A DNA stretch of 64,000 nucleotides from positions 372,001 through 436,000 of the forward strand of contig CAVUAO010000003.1 of NCBI GenBank assembly GCA_963739515.1. Reading direction: 5' to 3'. The notes under the pieces were generated by a model. The model was not told the origin of the DNA, ran no database searches, and was given only the letters and a program-made list of their open reading frames with translations. The stretch is from JBFYTX01 sp963739515 (GTDB lineage Bacteria > Chloroflexota > Dehalococcoidia > Dehalococcoidales > RBG-16-60-22). Numbering within the stretch: position 1 is the first letter of the stretch; every line of letters begins with the position of its first letter. A program made the translations under genes and the position numbers. Shown here piece by piece: positions 54,294 through 62,288 of the stretch.

Positions 54294-54746
54294 TTGCGTA
54301 AAAAAGACCTGAATGCCGTCTACGAGCTCATCCAGAAGACAATCGACGTCTCGTACAACAGAGTCTATCCCCCAGAAGCCATCAAATTTTTTAAAGCGTT
54401 TCATAGCCAGGCAACCATTCTGAAAGACGCCGCCGCAGGGTACACGGTCGTGGCGGAACGGAACGGCGAGATACTGGGGACGAGCACGCTGATAGATTGC
54501 CATATTCAAAGGACTTTCGTCAGTCCGGCCTGCCAGCGGCAGGGCGTCGGCGGGATGCTGGCACAGGAACTCGAGAAGAAAGCGTCCCGGCGGAAACCCG
54601 ATTATCTTACCCTGGAAGCTTCACTCGTGTCACGGCAATTCTGGGAAGCGCGCGGGTTCACCGTCCAGGAAGAGACTTTCATACCGGTAAAGAACGGGCA
54701 AAAACTGGTCTATTATAAAATGAGCAAGAAGATAAATCGAGCCTGA
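54294..54746 (+). CDS. GNAT family N-acetyltransferase
   Basis: A 150-residue acetyl-CoA-dependent transferase. The acetyl-CoA site is FVSPACQRQGVGGMLAQELE (Q/R-x-x-G-x-G/A pattern), with YLTLEASLVSRQFWEARGFT downstream. The start is uncertain: a TTG at 54294 is used, but the in-frame upstream codons read IVVRRLRKKDL, a typical GNAT beginning, without a standard start codon. Could modify an antibiotic, amino acid or protein. Confidence 0.82.
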   Translation: MRKKDLNAVYELIQKTIDVSYNRVYPPEAIKFFKAFHSQATILKDAAAGYTVVAERNGEILGTSTLIDCHIQRTFVSPACQRQGVGGMLAQELEKKASRRKPDYLTLEASLVSRQFWEARGFTVQEETFIPVKNGQKLVYYKMSKKINRA

Positions 54747-54795
54747 GTATCGGCGGGGGTAGCGGGAAACGCCGAATTAAGCTATAGTATTACTG

Positions 54796-54894
54796 ATGAA
54801 CAAAACAAGACGAAATGCCTGGCACAAACACCTCAAAATGGCCAAAAAAGCCAAAGAGAAGAGTCAAGCCCAGGCCAAGACGGCAAAAAAGTAA
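54796..54894 (+). CDS. 32-residue basic peptide, leaderless
   Basis: ATG at 54796, 7 nt after TATAGT (54783-54788). The peptide MNKTRRNAWHKHLKMAKKAK followed by EKSQAQAKTAKK is highly basic, and its start resembles small ribosome-associated or RNA-binding proteins. Its stop lies inside the AT-rich palindromic repeat at 54892. Too short for standard callers. Compare the Lys-rich peptide at 34113-34190. Confidence 0.5.
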   Translation: MNKTRRNAWHKHLKMAKKAKEKSQAQAKTAKK

Positions 54895-55010
54895 ATTCTA
54901 AATCCGAATATCGAAATCCTAAACAAATTCAAATTACCAAGTAATTAAAAACCCGGTGATTTAAATTTTGATATTGTTCAGGATTTAGCGCTTAGAATTC
55001 AGGATTTAAA
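54892..55010. repeat. ~110-bp AT-rich imperfect palindrome (second copy)
   Basis: TAAATTCTAAATCCGAATAT at the left and GATATTGTTCAGGATTTAGC with GCTTAGAATTCAGGATTTA at the right, as at 33030-33140. Ends at the start codon of the next gene. Confidence 0.72.
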
Positions 55011-56015
55011 ATGTCCCAACTGCCGGAGCTAATCAAAGCCCTGCTCGACCCCCAAGCCTATCCCGACCTGCCACCCAGAGTTGAGCTCATCCAGACGCAG
55101 ATATCCTATGTCTTTCTCGCGGGGGAGTACGTCTATAAAATCAAGAAGCCGGTGGACATGGGCTTCCTGGACTACACGACGCTGGAGAAACGCCGCTATT
55201 ACTGCCAAAGGGAGGTCGAGCTTAACCGGAGGCTCTGCGCGGACACCTACCTGGGGGTGGCACCGATAACTAAAGAAGGCAACCGGTTCATCATCGGGGG
55301 AAAAGGTCGGGCAGAGGAATACGCCGTCAAGATGCGGCGCCTGCCGCCGGAAAACATGATGGACGCGCTCCTCGCCGGAAACAAGGTCACCCTGAAAATG
55401 GTCGGCGAGGTAGCGAAAACGGTCGCCGATTTCCACAAAAGGGCGGCCACCAGCGAGGAAATCAGCCGCACCGGCGGCATCGAGGGCGTCATCCAGAACA
55501 CGCAGGAGAACTTCGCCCAGACGGACAAATACTTTAAGATAATCATTGAGCCGGAGACCTACCGAAACATCAAAGCTTATACCGAGGACTTCATTAAGAA
55601 CAATACGGCACTTTTCCATAAACGCATGGTCGAGGGGCGCGTGCGGGACTGTCACGGCGACCTCCACGCCGCGCACATCTGCTTTTACAAGGGCATCTGC
55701 ATCTACGACTGCATCGAGTTCATCGACAGATTACGCTATACCGACGTAGCCGCGGAGGTGGCCTTCCTGGCGATGGACCTCGACCACTATCAACGGAGCG
55801 ACCTGGCGGACAAATTCATCCGAGAATACGTCAAAGAAAGCGGCGACCGGGAGCTCATGAAGCTGCTCAATTTTTATAAATGCTACCGGGCATACGTGCG
55901 GGGCAAGGTCAACTGTTTCCAGTACGACGACCCGCAAATACCGGCGGCGGAAAAAGAAAAAGCGAAAGCCAGCGCCCGGAGCTATTTCAAGCTGGCGGAA
56001 TCGTATATCGAGTAG
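55011..56015 (+). CDS. APH-like phosphotransferase (half of a split APH/kinase protein)
   Basis: A 334-residue protein kinase-like fold. The N-terminal lobe holds YVFLAGEYVYKIKKPVDMGF (with the ATP Lys). The catalytic loop is RDCHGDLHAAHICFYKG, and IYDCIEFIDRLRYTDVAAEV is the metal-binding region. This corresponds to the first half of the 'bifunctional aminoglycoside phosphotransferase/ATP-binding protein' family, whose second half (a P-loop kinase) is a separate gene here at 56563. Starts at the end of an AT-rich repeat with no obvious ribosome site. Despite the name, antibiotic resistance is unlikely. Confidence 0.82.
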   Translation: MSQLPELIKALLDPQAYPDLPPRVELIQTQISYVFLAGEYVYKIKKPVDMGFLDYTTLEKRRYYCQREVELNRRLCADTYLGVAPITKEGNRFIIGGKGRAEEYAVKMRRLPPENMMDALLAGNKVTLKMVGEVAKTVADFHKRAATSEEISRTGGIEGVIQNTQENFAQTDKYFKIIIEPETYRNIKAYTEDFIKNNTALFHKRMVEGRVRDCHGDLHAAHICFYKGICIYDCIEFIDRLRYTDVAAEVAFLAMDLDHYQRSDLADKFIREYVKESGDRELMKLLNFYKCYRAYVRGKVNCFQYDDPQIPAAEKEKAKASARSYFKLAESYIE

Positions 56016-56019
56016 GCTG

Positions 56020-56502
56020 ATGAAAAAATTTCAAATAAGACGAATAAATAAGAATGATAGAGACTGGATAATCCAGGTATTACGGGAGTGGTGGGCGGGA
56101 CCGACAATCGTGACGCGCGGCAAGGTGCACGAGGCAGACAAGCTGCCGGGGTTCGTTGCGGCAGACGAGGGGATAAAGGCCGGACTGATAACTTATGAGA
56201 TAGTGGGAAAAGAATGTGAAATCGTTTCGATGAACAGCCTGGCGGAGGGAAAAGGGGTGGGGTCGGCGCTGATAGACGCCGTCAGGAAAGTCGCTGCCAA
56301 AGCCGGGTGCAAAAGATTATGGCTGATAACCAGCAATGACAACACGAAAGCTCTGCGATTTTACCAGAAGAGAGGCTTTCATCTGGTGGCCGTCCACCGC
56401 GGGGCGATTGACCGGTTGCGGAGACTTAAGCCGGAGATACCGCTGACCGGCAACGACGGGATACCCATCAGAGATGAGATTGAGATGGAGATGGTACTGT
56501 AA
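56020..56502 (+). CDS. GNAT family N-acetyltransferase
   Basis: A 160-residue GNAT protein. The acetyl-CoA site is SLAEGKGVGSALIDAVRKVA, and LWLITSNDNTKALRFYQKRG is the following strand-helix. It sits between the two halves of the split APH/kinase pair, 4 nt after the first, so it is probably co-transcribed. Substrate unknown. Confidence 0.86.
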   Translation: MKKFQIRRINKNDRDWIIQVLREWWAGPTIVTRGKVHEADKLPGFVAADEGIKAGLITYEIVGKECEIVSMNSLAEGKGVGSALIDAVRKVAAKAGCKRLWLITSNDNTKALRFYQKRGFHLVAVHRGAIDRLRRLKPEIPLTGNDGIPIRDEIEMEMVL

Positions 56503-56503
56503 C

Positions 56504-56545
56504 CGGAGGAGATTGCCGCGTCGCTACGCTCCTCGCAATGACAAA
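56504..56545. repeat. Short CGCAATGACA palindromic repeat
   Basis: GAGATTGCCGCGTCGCTACG ... CTCGCAATGACAAA, the same family as at 49984-50095. Confidence 0.65.
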
Positions 56546-56562
56546 TTAAACGGAGGCTTAAG

Positions 56563-57162
56563 ATGAGAGAACCGTTTGCCAAATATATCAAAAGCAAACT
56601 GCCGTCCGGCTTCCTGCTCATCGCGTGCGGGCTGCCGGGGACGTGGAAAACGGAGACCACCGAGGAAGTCCAGAAAATCAAGGGGGGCAAGCTGCTGCGG
56701 AGCGACATCATCCGCCTTGAAGTGTTAAAAAACGAGGACATCTTCGACACCAAAGTGGCGGGCGACATGAAAAAGCGGACGCAGGTCTACGACGTCATGT
56801 TCGAGCAGGCGGACGAGGCGCTCAAAAGCAACAACATCGTCATCCTCGACGCCACCTTCGTGACGCAGTCGTTAAGGCAGCGGGCGGCCGCCATCGCCGC
56901 CAAACACAAAAAGACATTCGTTATTTTACAGACGGACTGTCCGCGGGAGGTATCGATAAAACGGATTCTGGCGCGCGACAAAGAGAACTACGTCTCCAAC
57001 GCCCTCACCGAGGAAGCCTACCTCAACAACAAGAAAAAGTTCGAGGCGGTGGACACCGACAACCTGAAAAAGCAGCACCCGGGACTGAAAGTCATCCACC
57101 TAGTGGTGGATACCACCAAAGACCCGCCGGAGGAGTGGTACATCATCGGGGAGAGGAAGTAA
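56563..57162 (+). CDS. P-loop kinase-like protein with altered Walker A
   Basis: A 199-residue AAA_33/zeta-like P-loop kinase, matching the second half of bifunctional APH/ATP-binding proteins. The Walker A reads CGLPGTWKTETT, where the family has GLPGTGKST: the glycine before the lysine is Trp. The DNA is GGGACGTGGAAAACG, so a single G-to-T change makes the difference. Later motifs (LLRSDIIRLEV, VILDATFVTQSLRQRA, LQTDCPREVSIKRI) are intact. Either a lesion or a sequence error. The ATG at 56563 follows CGGAGG. Confidence 0.8.
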   Translation: MREPFAKYIKSKLPSGFLLIACGLPGTWKTETTEEVQKIKGGKLLRSDIIRLEVLKNEDIFDTKVAGDMKKRTQVYDVMFEQADEALKSNNIVILDATFVTQSLRQRAAAIAAKHKKTFVILQTDCPREVSIKRILARDKENYVSNALTEEAYLNNKKKFEAVDTDNLKKQHPGLKVIHLVVDTTKDPPEEWYIIGERK

Positions 57163-57180
57163 TCAGCAATTAACAGTCAC

Positions 57181-58044
57181 ATGAAGATAGACTTGCATAT
57201 CCACACCAAAACGGGGTCGGACGGGGCACTCGCCATGGAGGAGGTCTTTCTAGAGGCTAAGAAAAGGAAGATAGAATTTCTATCGATTACCGACCACGAC
57301 TCCATAGAGCACCAGAATAGAGCCATCAAGCTGGCGAAAAAACATAACATCAAGTACGTTACCGGAGTAGAGCTCAACGTCACGTTCCCCTACCAAGGCA
57401 AAGACGTGTCGCTGGACTTCCTGGGGTACGGATACGACTATAAAAACACGCCGTTAAACGAGAAACTCCGCCTGATAAGGGAGCACCGGGGAAAAAGGGC
57501 GCGGCAGATAATCGCGAACTTAAATGCCGAATTCAAAAAGGAGGGCCGACCCCTTTTCACCGAAAACGACCTCGTGAAAATGCAGGAAGGCGTCGATGGG
57601 ATACTGAGTCGGCCCCACATCGCCGATTACCTGATAAACCGGGGAATAGTAAGAGACCGGCAGGAAGCCTTCGACCGATACCTGGTAAAGTGCGACGTCC
57701 CCAAGTACCCGCTGTCTTTAGAGGAAGCCGCGGCGCTGATAAGAGGGGCGGGCGGCAAAATCGTCCTCGCCCACCCCAACGACCCCAACGGGACATCGCT
57801 CATCAGCGTGACGAAAGACCTGACCGGGCAGACGGATATCATCGAGAAAAAGATGCTGAATGACATCGACGGGATAGAGTGCTGGCACTCGCGCCACGAC
57901 GCGGCGACGACGCAGCACTATATCGCGTTCTGCCAGAGGCACCAACTCTTAATGACCGGCGGCAGCGATTGCCACCAGAAGCCGATATTGATGGGCACGA
58001 TAGGGGTGGGGGAAATGGCGGCGGGGGAGTTTAAATATTCATGA
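57181..58044 (+). CDS. PHP-domain metallophosphoesterase
   Basis: A 287-residue PHP protein of the TrpH/YciV kind. MKIDLHIHTKTGSDGAL (metal ligands H-x-H), then SITDHDSIEHQNRAI, GVELNVTF, IVLAHPNDPN and GGSDCHQKPI supply the remaining ligands. Members include 3',5'-nucleotide bisphosphatases and RNA/DNA phosphoesterases. Starts 18 nt after the kinase gene and overlaps the next gene by 4 nt. Confidence 0.87.
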   Translation: MKIDLHIHTKTGSDGALAMEEVFLEAKKRKIEFLSITDHDSIEHQNRAIKLAKKHNIKYVTGVELNVTFPYQGKDVSLDFLGYGYDYKNTPLNEKLRLIREHRGKRARQIIANLNAEFKKEGRPLFTENDLVKMQEGVDGILSRPHIADYLINRGIVRDRQEAFDRYLVKCDVPKYPLSLEEAAALIRGAGGKIVLAHPNDPNGTSLISVTKDLTGQTDIIEKKMLNDIDGIECWHSRHDAATTQHYIAFCQRHQLLMTGGSDCHQKPILMGTIGVGEMAAGEFKYS

Positions 58045-58952
58045 AAGCCGGCCGGAAACACCGCGGGATAAAAATCGCGGGGATAGTCGCGGGCGCGTTA
58101 CTGGTCATCTACACCGGACTATCGATCTACGGCGCGACGGTCGCCATGCCCCTGCCGCGCCTGCCGCTCAACCCGGACATTTCCCCGGCCTCCCTGGGAC
58201 TTGAATACCAGAACATATCGTTCAGGAGTCGCGAGGACAACGTCCTGCTCAAAGGATGGTTCCTGCCCGCGCCGGGCGACACGGCCATCATTATCGTCCA
58301 CGGCGGCTACCAGAACCGGGTGGATGATAACGTCGATACCCTGCCGCTGGCACACGACCTGGTGCAAAAAGGATACAATATGTTCCTCTTCGACCTGCGG
58401 GGGAGGGGGGAATCGGAAGGCCAGGGGCTGGCCCTGTCCAATATCGAGAAGGACGTCGGGGGGGCGGTAGACTACCTCGAATCCAGGGGATATCCGGCCA
58501 AGCGGATAGCCATACTGGGGTTCTGCTCCGGGGCGGCTTCCTCGGCCATCTTCGCCAGCCAGAACAGCGTCGGCACCCTGATGCTGGTCGGCTGCTTCGC
58601 CACGGTGCATAACATCGTGATTACGGAAGCGAAACACGAGGGAATACCCGCCTGGTTGACGAACATCTTCGCGCCGGGCGTTCTTTTAATGTCCGAAGCC
58701 ATCTATCACTACAAGTCGATAGACCCGAAGGACATTATCGGGGATATCGCTTGCCCGATACTCTTCATCCACGAGGAGAATGACGAATATATCTCGCGGG
58801 GGGAAATGGAGGGGCTTTACCGTGCCGCCCGGGAACCGGACAGCGAGTTCTGGGAGGTGAACGACTGCCTGCACAGTCAAGCGTATAAAACATATCCGTT
58901 AGAGTTCATCGCAAAAGTGGACGGATTTCTGACGAAGGCGATAAAAAATTGA
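58041..58952 (+). CDS. Membrane-anchored alpha/beta hydrolase with Cys at the nucleophile elbow
   Basis: A 303-residue protein with an N-terminal membrane helix (IAGIVAGALLVIYTGLSIYG) and an alpha/beta-hydrolase fold. The oxyanion region is IIIVHGGYQNRVDD, and FDLRGRGESEG is a lid/Asp loop. The elbow is ILGFCSGAASS, i.e. G-x-C-x-G where related exported hydrolases have G-x-S-x-G. The charge-relay Asp lies near DEYISRGE and the His in DCLHSQAYKTYP. Cys nucleophiles are known in dienelactone hydrolases. ATGA overlap with the PHP gene. Confidence 0.8.
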   Translation: MKAGRKHRGIKIAGIVAGALLVIYTGLSIYGATVAMPLPRLPLNPDISPASLGLEYQNISFRSREDNVLLKGWFLPAPGDTAIIIVHGGYQNRVDDNVDTLPLAHDLVQKGYNMFLFDLRGRGESEGQGLALSNIEKDVGGAVDYLESRGYPAKRIAILGFCSGAASSAIFASQNSVGTLMLVGCFATVHNIVITEAKHEGIPAWLTNIFAPGVLLMSEAIYHYKSIDPKDIIGDIACPILFIHEENDEYISRGEMEGLYRAAREPDSEFWEVNDCLHSQAYKTYPLEFIAKVDGFLTKAIKN

Positions 58953-58956
58953 TTCC

Positions 58957-59466
58957 TCAAATATTCTCGCCCTGGTAGACGCCGCGATAGCCCTCAGATT
59001 CTCCGGTCAATTCAAAGAAAACCAGCTGGGTAAGGCGGGCGTTTTTCTGGACGCGAAAACCGTAGGGATTATGCACCATCAGCAGAGACTGCGAACGCCC
59101 CTCGTAGCCGGCGTCCCAGACGGCCGTGCCCACGTTAACGCCGCAACGCAGCAGGGAGGAGCGGGGGCGGCCCAAAGCCATGATATGCTTCGGCAGGTGC
59201 ACGATTTCATTATAAGTAATCATATAAATGCCGGCGGGGAGGTCGAGATAGCCCGCGGGGTCGAACACCAGTGGGGAAAGCTCAGAAACAATCCTATCGC
59301 GATTATCGGCGGTTACTTGCCCGGCCGACTGCATCAGGGCGCAGTCGCGCAGGGTAAGGTCGAAGCCGTTAGTCTGCACCTGCTCGTCCAGATTCAGCCA
59401 GCCCTCAACGAGGGGAGGTTTCGCATTGATGAGCCGACGAATATCTTTTCCCGATAAGACCGACAT
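58957..59466 (-). CDS. dcd: dCTP deaminase / dUTPase family protein
   Basis: A ~169-residue trimeric dUTPase-fold protein. MSVLSGKDIRRLI is the Dcd start, GRPRSSLLRCGVNVGTAV the nucleotide-binding motif, WDAGYEGRSQSLLMVHNP and ARLTQLVFFEL the later strands. Converts dCTP to dUTP or, in bifunctional or dUTPase members, to dUMP. The ATG at 59466 is chosen over a GTG two codons upstream because GCAGG lies 5 nt before it. Confidence 0.85.
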   Translation of the reverse strand: MSVLSGKDIRRLINAKPPLVEGWLNLDEQVQTNGFDLTLRDCALMQSAGQVTADNRDRIVSELSPLVFDPAGYLDLPAGIYMITYNEIVHLPKHIMALGRPRSSLLRCGVNVGTAVWDAGYEGRSQSLLMVHNPYGFRVQKNARLTQLVFFELTGESEGYRGVYQGENI

Positions 59467-59478
59467 TGCCACCTGCTT

Positions 59479-60243
59479 CTATTTAGTCAGACGCCGCCGC
59501 ATGGTCACCAGAGTTATCGAAAAGAATACTACAATATAAGCCGCCATAATACCAATCGCCAGCCAGAGATGGTCGGGCATTTGACCCTTAAAAAGCCCCC
59601 GGATTATTTCCACCGGCGGACGCAGCGGGGTGAACCAGCTGATGTCCCGGAGCACTTTAGGGAAAGTATCCAGCGGGAAAAAGACGCCGCTCAAAAGAAA
59701 CAGCGGGTTGATAATCAGCGTAAAGAAAAAGTTGAAGGCATAAATCGAGGGAACGATGGAGGTATAGAAGAGCGAGATAGCCGAGAAGAGGACGCCTTCC
59801 ACAAAAGCCACCGGCAGGATGAGGACCGCCCAGGGCGAGGCGATAAGCTGAAAAACGCCGGCGACACCCAGCACGATAGCACCGGTCAGGAGGGCGCGGG
59901 TGGCCCCCCAGAAAATTTCCCCGGCGGTGATATCCTCCACATTCACCGGGGTAGCCATGATGGCATCGTAGGTGTGCTGGTGCTCCATGCGGAGAAACGC
60001 CGAATAACTGCATTCATTGCTGGAGCTGAACATCGCGTAGGAGGCAATCATGCCGGGAGCAATGAAATTGATGTACTGCTGGCCGTTAATCAGTCCCATA
60101 AAAGCGCCCATCCCCAGTCCGAAGGCGAGAAGGAGCAGGACCGGCTCGACAAAGGAAATGGGCATCTCGAAATGCCAGAGACGGAAGAACACGTCCCGGT
60201 TACGCTGCCAGACGCGGAAAAAACGCCAGGAAAACATCTTCAT
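59479..60243 (-). CDS. ABC-2 type transporter permease (NodJ-like)
   Basis: A 254-residue membrane protein with about six helices of the ABC-2/NodJ type. Conserved phrases are PLLLLAFGLGMG-like (VEPVLLLLAFGLGMGAFMG), ECSYSAFLRMEHQHTYDAIM, and LFLLSGVFFPLDTFPK with FTPLRPPVEIIRGL. Pairs with the ATP-binding subunit, which ends 4 nt inside its start. Exports an unknown substrate. Confidence 0.88.
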   Translation of the reverse strand: MKMFSWRFFRVWQRNRDVFFRLWHFEMPISFVEPVLLLLAFGLGMGAFMGLINGQQYINFIAPGMIASYAMFSSSNECSYSAFLRMEHQHTYDAIMATPVNVEDITAGEIFWGATRALLTGAIVLGVAGVFQLIASPWAVLILPVAFVEGVLFSAISLFYTSIVPSIYAFNFFFTLIINPLFLLSGVFFPLDTFPKVLRDISWFTPLRPPVEIIRGLFKGQMPDHLWLAIGIMAAYIVVFFSITLVTMRRRLTK

Positions 60244-61133
60244 TCGAGCAGCGACCTCCCCGTAAGCTTAAAAAAGACGTCCTCCAGCGTGGCAGGTCGG
60301 GTCCTCCCCGGCAACCCATCCAGCTGGTCGTCCGCGAAATGGAAAATATACACCACATCCGCGGCCTCTTCGAACTCAAGTTTACGTCGATTCAGCTCGG
60401 CGACCAATTTATCGCGCGCTTCCGATTCAAACTCAATCTCCCAGATACGCTCGCCGATATAGCGAGAAACGAGCTCCGGCGGGCTGCCGATAACGATAAT
60501 CCGGCCCTGGTGCATCACCGCCACTCTCTTACACAGGAAGGCGGCCTCTTCCATGTTCTGGGTGCAAAGCAGCTGCGTCACGCCCTGCGCCTTGAGCTCT
60601 TTGAGCTTGCGCCAGACCATGTGCTTGGCCTGGGGGTCGAGCCCGATGGAAGGCTCGTCCAGTATCAGGATTTTGGGATTATTAATCAGGCCGCGGCCGA
60701 TGAGCAGGCGGCGCTTCATACCACCCGAAAGCTCATCGATTTTGCTCTTCATCCTGTCCTCGAGCTGAATGGACTTGAGAATTTCCAGGCTGCGGCGGTT
60801 CGCTTCCCCGGCGGGGATAGCGAAATAGCGGGCGAAGGTGCGCAGATTCTGAATGACATTCAGGTCCTCATCGAGATTATCGACCTGCGGCACCACGCCC
60901 AGTCTGGCTTTAATCTCGCGGGGATGCCTCTTTATATCCAGTCCGTCCACCCAGATATCCCCGGCGGTGGGCGGGGAAACGGCGGTAATCATCCTGATGA
61001 GCGTGGTCTTGCCGGCGCCGTTGGGTCCGAGCAAGCCGAAGCACTCGCCCGGCTCTATCTCCAGGTCGACATTCTCCACGGCGACCAGCTTCTTAAATTT
61101 TTTCGTCAAATGGGACGTTTTAATGATGGACAT
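60240..61133 (-). CDS. ABC transporter ATP-binding protein (NodI-like)
   Basis: A 297-residue ATPase. Walker A GLLGPNGAGKTTLIR, Q loop VVPQVDNLDEDLNV, signature LSGGMKRRLLIGRGL, Walker B KILILDEPSIGLDP, and an H loop near TQNMEEAAFLC (CTQN in place of the usual T-H). Length and C-terminal extension match the NodI/DrrA-like class. The ATG at 61133 has CGGAG upstream. Confidence 0.9.
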   Translation of the reverse strand: MSIIKTSHLTKKFKKLVAVENVDLEIEPGECFGLLGPNGAGKTTLIRMITAVSPPTAGDIWVDGLDIKRHPREIKARLGVVPQVDNLDEDLNVIQNLRTFARYFAIPAGEANRRSLEILKSIQLEDRMKSKIDELSGGMKRRLLIGRGLINNPKILILDEPSIGLDPQAKHMVWRKLKELKAQGVTQLLCTQNMEEAAFLCKRVAVMHQGRIIVIGSPPELVSRYIGERIWEIEFESEARDKLVAELNRRKLEFEEAADVVYIFHFADDQLDGLPGRTRPATLEDVFFKLTGRSLLE

Positions 61134-61199
61134 GGTACTCCGTTTTTAGACAATTTTTTTATTGTATCGTATTTTATAGCTAAAAAGCAATAGGGGAGT

Positions 61200-61515
61200 G
61201 TTTAAGAGGGGCGATTTAGAAAAACCCCCTTGGTCCCCCTTTACAAAGGGGGAAAGATTGATGAGGGTGTTAAAGAGGGGTTTCGCCCCTCTTCTAATTT
61301 CTTCCCCCTCTCCTTGAAAGGAGAGGGGTTCACCCTGAGGGGTTCTCCCTGAAGGGAATATAAGGGGGTGAGGTAGACTTAAATCCCTCTTGGTCTCCCT
61401 TTACGAAAGGGAGAAAGAACTTTCTGTGCGCAATATTTAGTTGATTCCCGGTCAGGCCGGGAATGGCGTGCAATGAACGGATTCTTCGCCGTGCTCAGAA
61501 TGACACAACGGAAAA
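61200..61515. repeat. Composite repeat block between the ABC transporter and nusB
   Basis: About 440 nt without a gene. In order: GTTTAAGAGGGGCGA; CCCCCTTTACAAAGGGGG (about 61236); AAGAGGGGTTTCGCCCCTCTT (about 61273-61293); CCCCTCTCCTTGAAAGGAGAGGGG; CCTGAGGGGTTCTCCCTGAAGG; GGGGGTGAGG; CTCCCTTTACGAAAGGGAG (about 61395); and CCCGGTCAGGCCGGG with TCAGAATGACAC. Three families are combined here. Confidence 0.75.
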
Positions 61516-61519
61516 TCTC

Positions 61520-61549
61520 TTGACCGTGCTATTATACGTTCTTTATAAT
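61520..61549 (+). promoter_or_regulatory. nusB promoter
   Basis: TTGACC (61520-61525), 18 bp, TATAAT (61544-61549). A weaker TATTAT-like box lies in the spacer. Confidence 0.6.
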
Positions 61550-61571
61550 TAATGCTCAGGACGTTAAAACA

Positions 61572-61982
61572 ATGGCAGGCAGAAGGCATAAGGCGCGGAC
61601 GATAGCGCTGCAGGCATTATACGAGGTGGATGCCGTGGCGCGTCAACCAGAGGCGGTGACCGAACGGTTACTGGCCGAAGCGGGGTTAACCGCAGAAAAC
61701 AGCGAGTTCGTACGGGAGCTAGTGAACGGCACCGTCAAAAACAGGGAAGAAATCGACCGGAAAATTCATAAGTACGCCCCGGCCTGGCCGGTAGACCAAA
61801 TAGCGATCATCGACCGGAACATCCTGAGACTTGCAATCTTCGAAATTTTATTCGATAATAAAGTACCGGTAAATGTAGCGGTAAGCGAAGCGGTGGAACT
61901 GGCGAAGACCTTTGGCAGCGACAAATCATCCAAATTCGTGAACGGGGTGCTGGGGACGGTAAGCACGCTGGCCACCCGCTAG
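61572..61982 (+). CDS. nusB: Transcription antitermination factor NusB
   Basis: A 136-residue all-helical NusB. ARTIALQALYEVD at the N-terminus, VNGTVKNREEIDRKI, WPVDQIAIIDRNILRLAIFE and NVAVSEAVELAKTFGSDKSS are the family pattern. Binds boxA RNA with NusE in rRNA antitermination. Normal length. acpP follows 23 nt later. Confidence 0.94.
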   Translation: MAGRRHKARTIALQALYEVDAVARQPEAVTERLLAEAGLTAENSEFVRELVNGTVKNREEIDRKIHKYAPAWPVDQIAIIDRNILRLAIFEILFDNKVPVNVAVSEAVELAKTFGSDKSSKFVNGVLGTVSTLATR

Positions 61983-62005
61983 AAGCTCTGAGAAGGGGGA
62001 AAAAA

Positions 62006-62260
62006 GTGGCAAGTGTTTTCGATAAAATAAAAGCGATAGTCGTGGAGCAGCTTGGCGTCGAAGCGAAAGACGTCGTGCCCACGGCCAGCTTTGTGGAGGA
62101 CCTGGGCGCCGATTCACTCGACCTGGTAGAACTGATAATGTCGTTAGAAGAGACGTTCAGCACATCGGACCGGAAAGTCGAGATACCTGACGAAGCCGCC
62201 GAGAAAATCGTGACCATACAGGACGCCATCGATTTCCTGAAAGAACAGGGGATAGAATAG
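62006..62260 (+). CDS. acpP: Acyl carrier protein
   Basis: An 84-residue ACP. The phosphopantetheine serine lies in EDLGADSLDLVELIMSLEE, the canonical D-S-L motif. GTG start after AGAAGGGGG. Carries the growing acyl chain in fatty-acid synthesis. Slightly longer at the N-terminus than the 78-residue E. coli protein. Confidence 0.94.
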   Translation: MASVFDKIKAIVVEQLGVEAKDVVPTASFVEDLGADSLDLVELIMSLEETFSTSDRKVEIPDEAAEKIVTIQDAIDFLKEQGIE

Positions 62261-62288
62261 GCGAATAACCCCAGCCAAGCCCGGATTT

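Noticed and set aside
55011..56015. Aminoglycoside resistance gene
   Set aside because: It matches half of the widespread bifunctional APH/ATP-binding family, which is not known as a resistance determinant.
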